Positions 45,440 through 56,415 of a DNA stretch of 64,000 bases are shown here, piece after piece. Both the position numbers and the translations under genes were made by a program. The stretch comes from Denitratimonas yunnanensis (SeqCode) (lineage in GTDB: Bacteria; Pseudomonadota; Gammaproteobacteria; Xanthomonadales; Xanthomonadaceae): contig JAPMLR010000006.1 of assembly GCA_026410415.1 (NCBI GenBank), positions 64,135 through 128,134 of the forward strand, written 5' to 3'. Each line of letters opens with the position of its first letter. Within the stretch, counting starts at the first letter, position 1. A model generated the notes under the pieces. That model saw only the letters and a program-made list of their open reading frames with translations, was not told the DNA's origin and made no database searches.

Positions 45440-45961
45440 ATGAAACGACTGTTGCTTCCCCTGCTGCTCCTGCCCTGCAGTCCGATGTTGAATGCTGCCG
45501 AGCTGTCGCTCGACGTGGAGATCCCGCGTTTGGAGGTGGCCGAGTACCACCGCCCTTATGTCGCCGTCTGGATCGAGCGCGAGGACGCCAGCGTCGCGGC
45601 CAATCTCGCGGTGTGGTACCAGCAGGACAAGCCCGACAATCGCGGCGAGAGCGGTACCAAGTGGCTGCCGGACCTGCGCCAGTGGTGGCGACGCAGCGGT
45701 CGTGCGCTCACGTTGCCAGTCGATGGCGTCACCGGCGCCACCCGCCCGGTCGGCACGCATACGCTGCAATTTTCCAGCGATTCGGCTCCGCTGAATGCAC
45801 TGGGCGCAGGCCAGTACAACGTCGTCATCGAGGCGGCCCGCGAAGTGGGTGGCCGCGAACTTCTGAAGCTGCCGCTGGCTTGGCCGCCCACCGAACCTGC
45901 GCAGCAAAACGCGCAGGGCACGGCCGAACTGGGTCGCATCCAACTCCGTGTCGCCCCCTGA
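45440..45961 (+). CDS. DUF2271 periplasmic protein with flavinylation motif
   Basis: This 173-residue protein has a signal peptide (cleavage near LNA-AE) and a DUF2271 beta domain ([37 protein letters not shown]). Residues 95-101 read DGVTGAT (bases 45722-45742), the D-x-x-[ST]-G-A-T pattern to which ApbE transferases attach FMN on the last Thr (Thr101). An apbE gene lies two genes downstream. I infer a covalently flavinylated periplasmic electron carrier. The start ATG follows GAGA rather than a strong SD. Confidence 0.85.
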   Translation: MKRLLLPLLLLPCSPMLNAAELSLDVEIPRLEVAEYHRPYVAVWIEREDASVAANLAVWYQQDKPDNRGESGTKWLPDLRQWWRRSGRALTLPVDGVTGATRPVGTHTLQFSSDSAPLNALGAGQYNVVIEAAREVGGRELLKLPLAWPPTEPAQQNAQGTAELGRIQLRVAP

Positions 45962-45989
45962 GTTTCCTCTCTTCCCCAAGGAATCCCCA

Positions 45990-46805
45990 ATGAACACTGC
46001 ACTTCTCCGCCCGCTGTGTGCCGCGTTGGCCCTGACGCTCGCCGTGCCTTTTGCAGCACACGCGCATAAAGTCTGGTTGCTGCCATCGGCGACGGTCGTT
46101 TCCGGAGGTACGCCATGGGTCACGGTGGATGGCGCCATCTCGAACAATCTCTATTACGCCGACCACGTCCCGATGCGTCTGGAATCGCTCGTCATCACCG
46201 CACCCGATGGCAGCAGCGTGGATGCGAAGAATGCGCACACCGGCAAGTACCGCAGCGTGTTCGACGTGGAACTGGCGCAGTCCGGCACGTACCGCATCGC
46301 CAGCGTCAACGCCGGCCTGTTCGCCAGCTGGGAAGAGAACGGACAGCCCAGGCGCTGGCGCGGCAATGCCGAAACCTTCGAGAAGGAAGTGCCCGCGTCG
46401 GCCGAGAAGCTGCAGATCACCCGCTCGGCCGGCCGGGTGGAAACCTTCGTCACCCATGGCGCACCCACGACAGACGCGCTGAAGCCCACCAACGCCGGGT
46501 TGGAGCTGGTTCCGGTGTCGCATCCCAATGACTTGTTCTCCGGCGAATCGGCGAGCTTCCGGCTGTTGATCGATGGCGAACCGGCCGTCGACGTGTCGGT
46601 GGAAATCGTTCCCGGTGCCACCCGCTATCGCGATGCCCAGAACGAGATCATCGTGAAGACCGATGAGCATGGCCAGTTCAGCATCACTTGGCCCGCGCCC
46701 GGCATGTACTGGCTGGAAGCCTCGATGCAGGACGACAAGGCCGCGCCACCAGCGACAGCGCGGCGTGCCTCGTACGTGGCGACGCTGGAAGTGCTGCCGC
46801 AATGA
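45990..46805 (+). CDS. DUF4198 periplasmic protein
   Basis: This 271-residue protein has a signal peptide that would be cleaved after AHA, leaving an N-terminal HKVWLLPSA. That is the DUF4198 pattern, in which the first His and its amino group can bind a metal, as in NikM-like proteins. The middle has [10 protein letters not shown] and the C-terminal Ig-like part has [36 protein letters not shown]. Role inferred: metal binding or hand-over in the ferric reduction operon. AAGGAA precedes the ATG. Confidence 0.85.
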   Translation: MNTALLRPLCAALALTLAVPFAAHAHKVWLLPSATVVSGGTPWVTVDGAISNNLYYADHVPMRLESLVITAPDGSSVDAKNAHTGKYRSVFDVELAQSGTYRIASVNAGLFASWEENGQPRRWRGNAETFEKEVPASAEKLQITRSAGRVETFVTHGAPTTDALKPTNAGLELVPVSHPNDLFSGESASFRLLIDGEPAVDVSVEIVPGATRYRDAQNEIIVKTDEHGQFSITWPAPGMYWLEASMQDDKAAPPATARRASYVATLEVLPQ

Positions 46806-46850
46806 CGTGCCGATGACCGGGCCGTCCGCGTGGCGCCCGGCCGAACCCCG

Positions 46851-47873
46851 ATGACCTTTTCCGCCTTCGCCACCAGATACGCGATGCGTTTGCTCGGCCT
46901 GTTGCTCCTGGCCGGATGCAGCACGCCGGAACCGTTGCGCCTGCACGGTGAATCGATGGGTACCACGTGGCAGGTGACCGCCTACGCGGAAGCGTCGCGT
47001 GCGTCGGACCTGCAGTCGCGCATCGAAGCGCAACTGGAAACGCTGGTTGCGCAGATGAGCGCATGGGAACCGGATTCGGACCTGAACCGGTTCAATCGCG
47101 CGCCGGCCGGCACATGGGTGACGTTGCCCGCCGAACTGTTCGTCGTGGTGGAGCACGCCATCGCGCTCGCCGGGCAGACCGGCGGCGCCTACGATCCCAC
47201 CATCGCGCCTCTCGTCGCCGTGTGGGGCTTCGGGCCGGACGGCCAACCGCGAACCCGGCCTCCTTCTGCCGACGACATCGCGACAGCGATGGTCCGAACC
47301 GGCGCCTCGCGCTTGCAGCTCGACTCTGCACAGCGCCAACTCCTGCAACCCGGCGACATGCAGCTCGACGTCAATTCGCTTGCCCCCGGTTTCGCGGTGG
47401 ATACCATCGCGCAGCTGCTCGACGACGCCGGTGTGGAGGTGTTTCTCGTGGAACTGGGCGGAGAAATGCGCGCCCGCGGCCACAAGCCCGATGGCACACC
47501 ATGGCGAATTGCGGTGGAGCGGCTGAATCTCGCCGCCCGTTCCGATGACGACGTGATCATCGCGCTTTCCGACACCGCCCTCGGCACCTCGGGCGACTAC
47601 CGCGTCGGCTTCGTCCACGAAGGGCGTCGCTATTCGCACACCATCGATCCGCGTTCGGGCGAACCGGTGCAGCACGCGCTCGCTGCCGTGACGGTCGTGG
47701 GCAGCAGTGCGATGGCCGCCGATGCACGCGCTGCCGCGCTGATGGTGCTCGGCCCGGTCGACGGCATGGCGTTTGCCCGGGCGCACGACCTGGCAGCAGT
47801 GTTCACACTGCGCACGGCCGACGGATACCAGCGCCTCGGCACCCCGGCATTCGAGCGGTATCGAACCCGATGA
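46851..47873 (+). CDS. apbE: FAD:protein FMN transferase (ApbE), lipoprotein
   Basis: This 340-residue enzyme transfers FMN from FAD to Thr in the D-x-x-[ST]-G-A-T motif of target proteins. It has a lipobox LLAGC (Cys23), SMGTTWQV, the motif HTIDPRSGEP (His263), and the metal-binding Asp291 in MAADARAAAL. The usual Thr four residues after that Asp is Ala295. The ATG at 46851 was chosen; a downstream ATG at 46884 would also leave a lipobox. Its stop overlaps the next start (ATGA). The DUF2271 protein two genes upstream carries the target motif. Confidence 0.93.
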   Translation: MTFSAFATRYAMRLLGLLLLAGCSTPEPLRLHGESMGTTWQVTAYAEASRASDLQSRIEAQLETLVAQMSAWEPDSDLNRFNRAPAGTWVTLPAELFVVVEHAIALAGQTGGAYDPTIAPLVAVWGFGPDGQPRTRPPSADDIATAMVRTGASRLQLDSAQRQLLQPGDMQLDVNSLAPGFAVDTIAQLLDDAGVEVFLVELGGEMRARGHKPDGTPWRIAVERLNLAARSDDDVIIALSDTALGTSGDYRVGFVHEGRRYSHTIDPRSGEPVQHALAAVTVVGSSAMAADARAAALMVLGPVDGMAFARAHDLAAVFTLRTADGYQRLGTPAFERYRTR

Positions 47874-49468
47874 AACGACGACATGTTTCTGGCCACCTGC
47901 TCACCTGCCTGGCCCTGACTGCATTGGCACTGGCATTGCTGCCGTTGAACGACGGGATCTGGCAATGGAACCTGCATCCGGCGCGCATCGCGTGGGCGGC
48001 GGCCAGCACCGTCGTTTTCGCGCTCGCCTGGTTCATCGGCGCGCGAGTACGGCGACGGCGTCGCGCCAGCACGGGGCAAGCGTGGGACAGCACTGATGCG
48101 TTGCCCGTGTTTTTCGCCAGCCAGACCGGCTACGCCCAATCGCTCGCGGAACAGACCGCGGAATCCCTGGGTGCGGCGGGTGTTCCTGCGCGTGCCGTGC
48201 CACTGGACCAGGCCAGTGCGGAAATGCTGGGAAACCTGTCGCATGCGCTGTTCATCGCCAGCACCGCCGGTGAAGGCGATCCGCCCGATACCGTGGCACG
48301 GTTCGTGCGGCACGTTCTGTCGCAGCCATTGCCGCTGTCGGGCCTGCGCTACGGTCTGCTCGCGCTCGGCGATCGCCACTACGCCAACTTCTGTGCCTTC
48401 GGGCAGAACCTCGACACATGGTTGCGCCAGCAGGGCGCACGTGCGTTGTTTTCGCGGATCGACGTGGACAATGCGGATCCCGATGCACTCGCCCGTTGGC
48501 AGGCGTCACTCGTCGGACTCACCGACGGCAACGACGTTCCGGTCTGGCAAACACCCCCGTTTCGCGCTTGGCGCCTGGCACGACGCGTCGAACTCAATCC
48601 CGGCAGTCTGGGCGAGCCCGTATTCCATCTGGAGCTGGTTCCGACCGACGGCACGATGCCGGCATGGCGGGCTGGCGACATCGCCGAAATCCAACCACGA
48701 AACGGCGCCGCTGCACTGACGCGCTGGCTGCAGGACACCGGCCTGAACGGCAACGTGGATGTCGGTGGCGACACCCTGCTGGAACGCCTCGCCCGCAGCG
48801 AGCTACCTCATCCTGCCGAAATCGCGGGACAGGACGAACAGCAGGTCGGCGCTGCGCTGCGTGAACTGCAGGCGCGCGACTATTCGATCGCCTCCCTGCC
48901 CGCCGACGGCCATCTCGACCTGCTGATACGCCAGGGCCATCGCCCCGACGGCAGCCCGGGTCTGGCCGCCGGCTGGCTCACGGCATACGCCCACGTCGGC
49001 GACGACATCGCGGTGCGAGTACGCGCCAACCCGAACTTCCATGCCCCCGAGCCAGACGTTCCACTGATCCTGATCGGCAACGGCACCGGATTGGCGGGGC
49101 TGCGCGCACTGCTGCGCGAACGCATCGCGCAGGCCCGGACTCGCAACTGGCTGGTGTTCGGCGAACGCCAGCGCGCGTGCGACTTCCTTCATGGCGACGA
49201 ACTCGACGCCGCGCTCGCGCAGGGCCAGCTCGCCCACCTCGACCTGGCCTTCTCGCGTGACACGCCACAGCGGGTCTACGTGCAACACCGACTGATCGAA
49301 CACGCATCCCGCCTGCGCGCGTGGATCGACGCCGGCGCCATGATTCACGTCTGTGGCAGCCAGGCCGGCATGGCCGGTGGCGTGGATGCCGCGTTGCGCG
49401 ACATTCTCGGCAACGACTGCGTCCAGCAGTTGATCGAATCCGGACGCTATCGCCGCGACGTGTATTGA
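47870..49468 (+). CDS. Membrane-anchored CysJ-like flavoreductase
   Basis: This 532-residue protein has two N-terminal membrane helices (about 8-26 and 41-58), a flavodoxin domain (PVFFASQTGYAQSLAEQTAE, 79-200), an FAD-binding domain with RDYSIAS, an NAD(P)H domain with LIGNGTGLAGLRALL and VCGSQAGMAGGV, and a C-terminal RYRRDVY like CysJ. It probably takes electrons from NADPH to FMN and on to the PepSY partner. It is coupled to apbE by a four-base overlap and is the last gene of the operon. Confidence 0.9.
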   Translation: MKRRHVSGHLLTCLALTALALALLPLNDGIWQWNLHPARIAWAAASTVVFALAWFIGARVRRRRRASTGQAWDSTDALPVFFASQTGYAQSLAEQTAESLGAAGVPARAVPLDQASAEMLGNLSHALFIASTAGEGDPPDTVARFVRHVLSQPLPLSGLRYGLLALGDRHYANFCAFGQNLDTWLRQQGARALFSRIDVDNADPDALARWQASLVGLTDGNDVPVWQTPPFRAWRLARRVELNPGSLGEPVFHLELVPTDGTMPAWRAGDIAEIQPRNGAAALTRWLQDTGLNGNVDVGGDTLLERLARSELPHPAEIAGQDEQQVGAALRELQARDYSIASLPADGHLDLLIRQGHRPDGSPGLAAGWLTAYAHVGDDIAVRVRANPNFHAPEPDVPLILIGNGTGLAGLRALLRERIAQARTRNWLVFGERQRACDFLHGDELDAALAQGQLAHLDLAFSRDTPQRVYVQHRLIEHASRLRAWIDAGAMIHVCGSQAGMAGGVDAALRDILGNDCVQQLIESGRYRRDVY

Positions 49469-49500
49469 TCCTGGCGCCGCGCATCCCCATCCTTGGGGGC

Positions 49501-49764
49501 ATGGCCACCGGATGGGCAAAAGACGGCGCGGTTCAGGACCAGATCGACAGCACGGTCGACGATGCCGTGCGACGCGCACGCAATCAGCTGCCGAAAGGCC
49601 CCAGCCTGTCCGAGTGCGAGGACTGCGGCGAACCGATCCCGATGGCTCGCCGCCTCGCGATTCCGGGTGTGCGCCGCTGCATCGCCTGCCAGGGCGAACA
49701 CGACGCCGAGGCCGCGTTCAGCGGCTACAACCGGCGCGGCAGCAAGGACAGCCAGCTGCGCTGA
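49501..49764 (+). CDS. DksA/TraR C4 zinc finger protein (YbiI-like)
   Basis: This 87-residue protein has the zinc cysteines C39-x2-C42 and C60-x2-C63 (CEDCGEPIP ... RRCIACQ). It belongs to the small TraR/DksA-like proteins that can bind RNA polymerase. Its TGA stop is directly followed by the stop of the convergent gene, giving TGATCA with no base between. It lies 32 bases after the flavoreductase and may be transcribed with it. Confidence 0.88.
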   Translation: MATGWAKDGAVQDQIDSTVDDAVRRARNQLPKGPSLSECEDCGEPIPMARRLAIPGVRRCIACQGEHDAEAAFSGYNRRGSKDSQLR

Positions 49765-50556
49765 TCACTGGCCGGGAACGCCCTGGACGGCACGGATGCG
49801 CCCATCCTGAATCAGCCAGGTGTTTTCGCCGCCACCGGCCGAGACATACAGCGGCTTGTCGAGGCGCTGGCTGATGTAAACGTGCAGCTCGTTCGGCCCG
49901 GCAACTGCTTCATCGGCAAACTGCAGCGCCGGCGCATCGGCCACGTTCTGCAGCACCGAACAGCCCGATGCCAGCGGCTGGAAGTAGCGCACTGTCGTGC
50001 CTTGCGCGTTCAAATCCGCGCGGTACGTCCCTCCCAGCAAGTGCACGTCCGGGAACGCGGCGCGCGGCAACAGATAGGCCCGCCATCCGGAAGCCCCTTG
50101 AATCGTGTCGGCCAGCACCACGGTGTCGTAGGTACCCGAACACGCCGTGTGTTCGACGGAAGCAGCCCGCTGGCGGGCAAGAAATTGCGCCTGTTGTCGA
50201 TCGTTGAGCGGCACATCCTCGAGGCGTTCCATCTCTTCGAACACGTGTCCGGAACGGTTCACCGACACGCGATAGCGGCCAACGATTTCATCATTTCGAG
50301 TAGCACCAACGAACATGATCGCATGTGAACCGTCGCCCGCCCGCTCGGCGACCCAGCCCTGGACATCGTCATCGCGCCGAAAGGCGCGCAATTCCTGGCC
50401 TGCTTCCTGCGCCGCCTGCACTGCGCGATCCAGCTCGAACAACGCCATCCCCAGACGTTCGGCCTCCCGCAATGCGGCCTCGTCCTGCGCCTGCACCTGC
50501 GTCGCGAACGCGGACGACGCCAGCACGCACCACATGATTACCTTACCGATAGACAT
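49765..50556 (-). CDS. Unrecognised secreted protein, tandem paralogue A
   Basis: This 263-residue protein has a signal peptide (cleavage near VQA-QD). I do not recognise a family. It shares with the gene at 50732 the pattern R.A...G..L...DRA..AA, FRRDD.VQGWVAE, Y.V.V.R.G, a Cys in T.CS, WRAYLLPRAAFPDV.LLGG.YR, S.C..LQN, NELHVYIS and TWLIQDGRI. Two cysteines may form a disulfide. AGGAGG-like GGAGG lies before the ATG. It is 175 bases downstream of its paralogue and convergent with the DksA-type gene. Confidence 0.7.
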   Translation of the reverse strand: MSIGKVIMWCVLASSAFATQVQAQDEAALREAERLGMALFELDRAVQAAQEAGQELRAFRRDDDVQGWVAERAGDGSHAIMFVGATRNDEIVGRYRVSVNRSGHVFEEMERLEDVPLNDRQQAQFLARQRAASVEHTACSGTYDTVVLADTIQGASGWRAYLLPRAAFPDVHLLGGTYRADLNAQGTTVRYFQPLASGCSVLQNVADAPALQFADEAVAGPNELHVYISQRLDKPLYVSAGGGENTWLIQDGRIRAVQGVPGQ

Positions 50557-50731
50557 TCCCACCCTCCTGTCGCCACGGCCAAACATCCGGCCAGAAATGG
50601 CATTGCAGTGGCCTTTCGACCACATACTGCACTGCAGCATCACTGCACTATACCCCGCTCACTGACAGGGCGCACCGCAATGATTGTGACAAAACACACG
50701 GATGGGCGTGCTTTTGCTGACCGGAAAGGGC

Positions 50732-51514
50732 CTATCCGGCACCGGCGGGAACTGCCTCCACGCTGTGGATGCGACCGTCCTGGATCAGCCAGGTCCGCCC
50801 GTTCGGCGTCGTGGTGACGTACAGCGGCTTGCCGGCCAGACGGCTGATGTAGACATGCAGTTCATTCGGGTGAAGCGCCTGATCCTCCGCGAACAACAGT
50901 GCGCCGGAACCGGGCCGGTTCTGGACGATCACGCATTCCGATGCCAGCGCCTCCACCGCCGTCGGCCCCTCGCCGGAGCCCGAGAATCCGAGGCGGTAGC
51001 TGCCACCCAGCAGGTATACATCAGGGAAAGCGGCACGCGGCAGCACATACGCACGCCATGCCTCGGCCTGCGGCAACACCACGGTTTCCACCTCGTTGGA
51101 GCAGATCGTCCGCTCCACACCGCGCGCCCTGCCGCCGACGATGTGCTGGACGGCCAGTTGCGCCGGCAACGGCTCGGCATCAAGACGCTCGATGCCATCG
51201 ACCACTTTGCCGGCACGGTCCACCGCCACGCGGTACAAGCCCACCGGCACCCCGTTCCCGGAACCGACGTAGATGATCCGGATGGCATCGGGGAGCACCT
51301 CGGCCACCCAGCCCTGTACGCGATCATCCCGGCGGAACACCCGCGAGCGATCGCCTTCCTTTGCCGCAATCCGGGCCGCGCGGTCGATCTGGTAAAGCGT
51401 CGTCCCCACCTGTTCCGCCGTGCGCAGTGCCATGTCGTCCTGCGCCCGCACAGGTGCGACCGCCAGTGAAATGCCAAGGGCTGCCGTTGCAGCGATGCGC
51501 TGATGCCAAGCCAT
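50732..51514 (-). CDS. Unrecognised secreted protein, tandem paralogue B
   Basis: This 260-residue protein has a signal peptide (cleavage near VRA-QD) and the same block order as the 49765 gene, with more divergence in the middle (residues 120-170). Both keep a signal peptide, two cysteines and the C-terminal TWLIQDGRI...VPA/VPG ending, so both are probably functional after duplication. GGGAG precedes the ATG. Function unknown; no link to neighbours is evident. Confidence 0.7.
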   Translation of the reverse strand: MAWHQRIAATAALGISLAVAPVRAQDDMALRTAEQVGTTLYQIDRAARIAAKEGDRSRVFRRDDRVQGWVAEVLPDAIRIIYVGSGNGVPVGLYRVAVDRAGKVVDGIERLDAEPLPAQLAVQHIVGGRARGVERTICSNEVETVVLPQAEAWRAYVLPRAAFPDVYLLGGSYRLGFSGSGEGPTAVEALASECVIVQNRPGSGALLFAEDQALHPNELHVYISRLAGKPLYVTTTPNGRTWLIQDGRIHSVEAVPAGAG

Positions 51515-51656
51515 GTCGACTCCCGTGCTTCCTGCCGATGATGACCCGTGAATATTGCATCGCAACATGACGAACGTGTATCCGTCCACGTCACAGATCG
51601 TCATGCGGACCATCCGGCATGCTACCGTCCCGTCCTGCGACGATGAAGGTTGAACC

Positions 51657-52085
51657 ATGCGCTGCCTGGCTGCCCTGACCTCCCTGCTGCTCCTCGCCGC
51701 ATGCAGCACCGTGCCATCCGTCGCGCACCACCGCGCCCCCGCATCGCCTGATCCTGCACATTCCAGCCGCAATGCACTGGACTGGCCCGGCACCTATGCC
51801 GGCACCCTGCCCTGCGCCGACTGTCCCGGCATCGAGCTGCGCCTGACATTGAACGACGACGGCAGCTATCAGCTCGCCACCCGCCATATCGATCGCCAGA
51901 CCGAACCCGAACAGATATCCGGGAGCTTCTCGTGGACGTACGACGGCAACCACATCCAGCTCGACGCTGCCGCCGATCATGCGTTCTACGCCGTTCGCGA
52001 AGGCTCGTTGTTGCGCCGCTACGCCGATGGCAGCTGGCCGCAGGCCGACCGCATCGCCGGCATGAGTCTGACGCGCCAGCCATGA
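51657..52085 (+). CDS. NlpE N-terminal domain lipoprotein
   Basis: This 142-residue protein has a lipobox LLAAC (Cys16) and the NlpE pattern WPGTYAGTLPCADCPGIELRLTLNDDGSY, with the CxxC motif. NlpE senses copper and surface contact and activates the Cpx system in E. coli. Here only the N-terminal domain is present (no OB-fold C-terminal domain), as in many proteobacterial homologues. It is transcribed away from paralogue B. Confidence 0.85.
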   Translation: MRCLAALTSLLLLAACSTVPSVAHHRAPASPDPAHSSRNALDWPGTYAGTLPCADCPGIELRLTLNDDGSYQLATRHIDRQTEPEQISGSFSWTYDGNHIQLDAAADHAFYAVREGSLLRRYADGSWPQADRIAGMSLTRQP

Positions 52086-52396
52086 CACCGCCCGACTGAC
52101 CGCCCCGAACGCGCGCCCGGCATCCCTGCTTCGTGCGCCGCAGGTTCTCGCTGCGTGATCGGATCAGCGCAACCTGCGCCCGCGGTGTGCGATGCCAGGC
52201 GCAGTGACGAACTGGCGGTGGACACACCTCGCGACCGGACAAGCCGCTTCGCGCGGCATCGATGGATGCCGCAGCTCCTCCGGGATGGCATCAAGCCCTT
52301 CTCGTGCCGCCATTTCCGACAATGGAGTCGCGCAATCCGCCGTCGTTCGTTGCCACGCGGCGGTCGGATCGTGGCGGGACGTGCGCCGCCATGCCC
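52086..52396. other. Gene-free stretch between the nlpE-like and subtilase genes
   Basis: About 310 bases between two convergent genes. Frames here are short or merely antisense continuations, with no start context or recognised motif. I see no convincing terminator, repeat or RNA gene in it. Confidence 0.5.
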
Positions 52397-54187
52397 TCAC
52401 GGACACGCCTGCGGCTGGGCCTCCAGGCCATCGCAAAAGATGCCGTGCCCGCCACCCGTCGCGGGCACGAACACGGCATGGGCGGCGTGGCCACGATTCA
52501 TCGTCAGAGTACAGATCGGGTTGGTGCCGGTGCAGGCGCCTGACCAGCCAGCAAAAGTGTGGCCGGCGGCAGGTACGGCGGTCAGTGTGGCGCTGCCGCC
52601 GGCATTGAAGCGTGCCGAACAGGCAACCCCGCTGCTGCCGCAGTTGATCCGCGCAGGCGAGCTGGTGACGTTGCCCTGACCGACACCGAGCAGTGCCAGA
52701 CTTACCGGATAGCTGCTGATGCTGCCACCGGCCACCGCTGCCATGGCGGCACCGGCGTCCACGATGCCGGTACCACCGCCACCGCCAAAGTACGTGGGGA
52801 ACGGCCGCGCGGTATTGCGCAGCAATGTGGCGATCTGGTCCGGGGTCAGATCGGGGTTGCGCGACAGCATCAGGGCGGCGACACCGGCCACATACGGCGT
52901 CGCCATCGACGTGCCATCCATCATGTCGTAACCACCGACTGCGGGAAGTGTGGTGCCGAGATTGATGGTGGAAAGGATGCCGTCCAGATCGGAGTTGCTG
53001 CTGTCCCCGCCCGGCGCGGACACATCGTTCGCCGGCCCGTAGTTGGAATACACCGCACGCGTGCCGCTCGGCCCGTTGGCAGCGACGGTGATGACGCTCT
53101 GGCAATTGCCCGGCGTGGATTCGGAGGCTGGAATCGCGTGGTTGCCTGCAGCCACGACCAGCACCGAACCACGTGAACGGGCACTGTCGATGGCGTTTTG
53201 ATATGTGGTTCCGCACGCACTGACGCCCTGGATACTCAGGTTGAGAACACGCGCCGGCGTGGGGTTGGCGGGCAAGCCGGCGACGTTGCCCCCACTGGCC
53301 CAGATGATGCCTTCAGCGATGTCCGCCAGATTGCCGCCACAGGCACCCAACACCCGCACATGTTGCAACCACGCTCCGGGCGCAGTGCCGGCGATGCCCT
53401 CGTTGTTGTGGGTAATGGCGGCAGCAATTCCGGCGACGTGGGTGCCATGCCAGGAAGAGTCGCGCTGTGGCGCACCTTGGCCGCATTGCCCGGCGGTATT
53501 CCAATCGCCCTCGTCGGAAGGGTCGCTGTCACGGCCGTCGCCGTCGCGCGCATTGGCCGCGTTGGAGATCATGTCCATGCCTGCCAGCGTCTTGGCATCC
53601 AGATCGCCGTGCAGGGTGCGTCCGGTATCGATCACCGCGATCACGACGCCGTTCTGACCTGCAAGTCCCCAGGCAGGCTCCACGTTGATTCCCCCGGCCG
53701 GATCCCACAACCCCCACTGGTAGGAAAGAAGCGGATCATTCGGCAAGGCGGCCGGGTGCATTCGCAGGTTGGGCTCCACCGATGCCACGTCCGGATTCCT
53801 TGCCAGTTCGAGCATGAAACGATTGGCGCGATCGACATCCAGCATGCCGCCTTGCACCGACAGGAGATGCCCGCCGGTGGCAAGCCGACGCTCCACGCTT
53901 GCCTGGATACCGAGCACGCTGCCGATGCGGGACAGATCGCGCTGCAACTGCCACTGCATGCGCTGCGCACGCACACTGGTGTAATCCTCCGGTGCCACAT
54001 CGTCGCGGTAGTGGACGATGAAACCATCATGCTCGAAGGCCCTTCCTGAAACAGCCAGCAGCACGCGCTCCGAAGGATCGGCGGCCTGTTGCCCCGTGTC
54101 GCCCGCATGGGAAACGGCGGCGCAGAGCCCCAGGGTCAGCAATGCCAATGGTCGACGTGCGGGGAAGGATCGCGGCGAAATGGTCAT
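52397..54187 (-). CDS. Secreted S8 subtilisin-like protease
   Basis: This 596-residue protein has a signal peptide (cleavage near SHA-GD), a propeptide (about 30-150), the catalytic domain with Asp187 (AVIDTG), His247 (WHGTHVAG), oxyanion Asn349 (AAGNHAIP) and Ser427 (DGTSMATP), then a Gly-rich linker and a Cys-containing repeat domain (VTSSPARINCG ... GHTFAGWSGACTG) of the divergent InlB type. The C-terminus GIFCDGLEAQPQACP holds an IFxDGxE tag like that in the DUF1800 protein. AGGAG precedes the ATG. A type II-secreted extracellular protease is the likely role. Confidence 0.9.
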   Translation of the reverse strand: MTISPRSFPARRPLALLTLGLCAAVSHAGDTGQQAADPSERVLLAVSGRAFEHDGFIVHYRDDVAPEDYTSVRAQRMQWQLQRDLSRIGSVLGIQASVERRLATGGHLLSVQGGMLDVDRANRFMLELARNPDVASVEPNLRMHPAALPNDPLLSYQWGLWDPAGGINVEPAWGLAGQNGVVIAVIDTGRTLHGDLDAKTLAGMDMISNAANARDGDGRDSDPSDEGDWNTAGQCGQGAPQRDSSWHGTHVAGIAAAITHNNEGIAGTAPGAWLQHVRVLGACGGNLADIAEGIIWASGGNVAGLPANPTPARVLNLSIQGVSACGTTYQNAIDSARSRGSVLVVAAGNHAIPASESTPGNCQSVITVAANGPSGTRAVYSNYGPANDVSAPGGDSSNSDLDGILSTINLGTTLPAVGGYDMMDGTSMATPYVAGVAALMLSRNPDLTPDQIATLLRNTARPFPTYFGGGGGTGIVDAGAAMAAVAGGSISSYPVSLALLGVGQGNVTSSPARINCGSSGVACSARFNAGGSATLTAVPAAGHTFAGWSGACTGTNPICTLTMNRGHAAHAVFVPATGGGHGIFCDGLEAQPQACP

Positions 54188-54303
54188 GACAATGAACTCC
54201 TGTATCCGAACGGGCTGCTTTCCTCCATCAATGCGCAAATCGGTACGCATCCGGCTCCCCGGCTCGCACCCGGCTGCCGAACGTGCTTGAATGCGCGCCA
54301 CGA

Positions 54304-56371
<2,068 letters not shown>

Positions 56372-56380
56372 TCGCGCGAT

Positions 56381-56409
56381 TTGACCAAATCGTTCGATTT
56401 GGCTAGATT
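56381..56409 (+). promoter_or_regulatory. Promoter and autoregulatory operator of the toxin-antitoxin pair
   Basis: TTGACC (56381-56386) and TAGATT (56404-56409) are 17 bases apart, a strong sigma-70 pair. The palindrome CCAAATCGTTCGATTTGG (56385-56402, 8-base arms around TT) fills the spacer and is the likely antitoxin operator. The start of transcription should fall at or one or two bases from the ATG at 56416, with no room for an SD, so the mRNA is probably leaderless. Confidence 0.75.
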
Positions 56410-56415
56410 TTCGCC

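Noticed and set aside
52155..52679. Plus-strand frame overlapping the end of the subtilase gene
   Set aside because: Mostly antisense to the protease; no SD, signal or domain.
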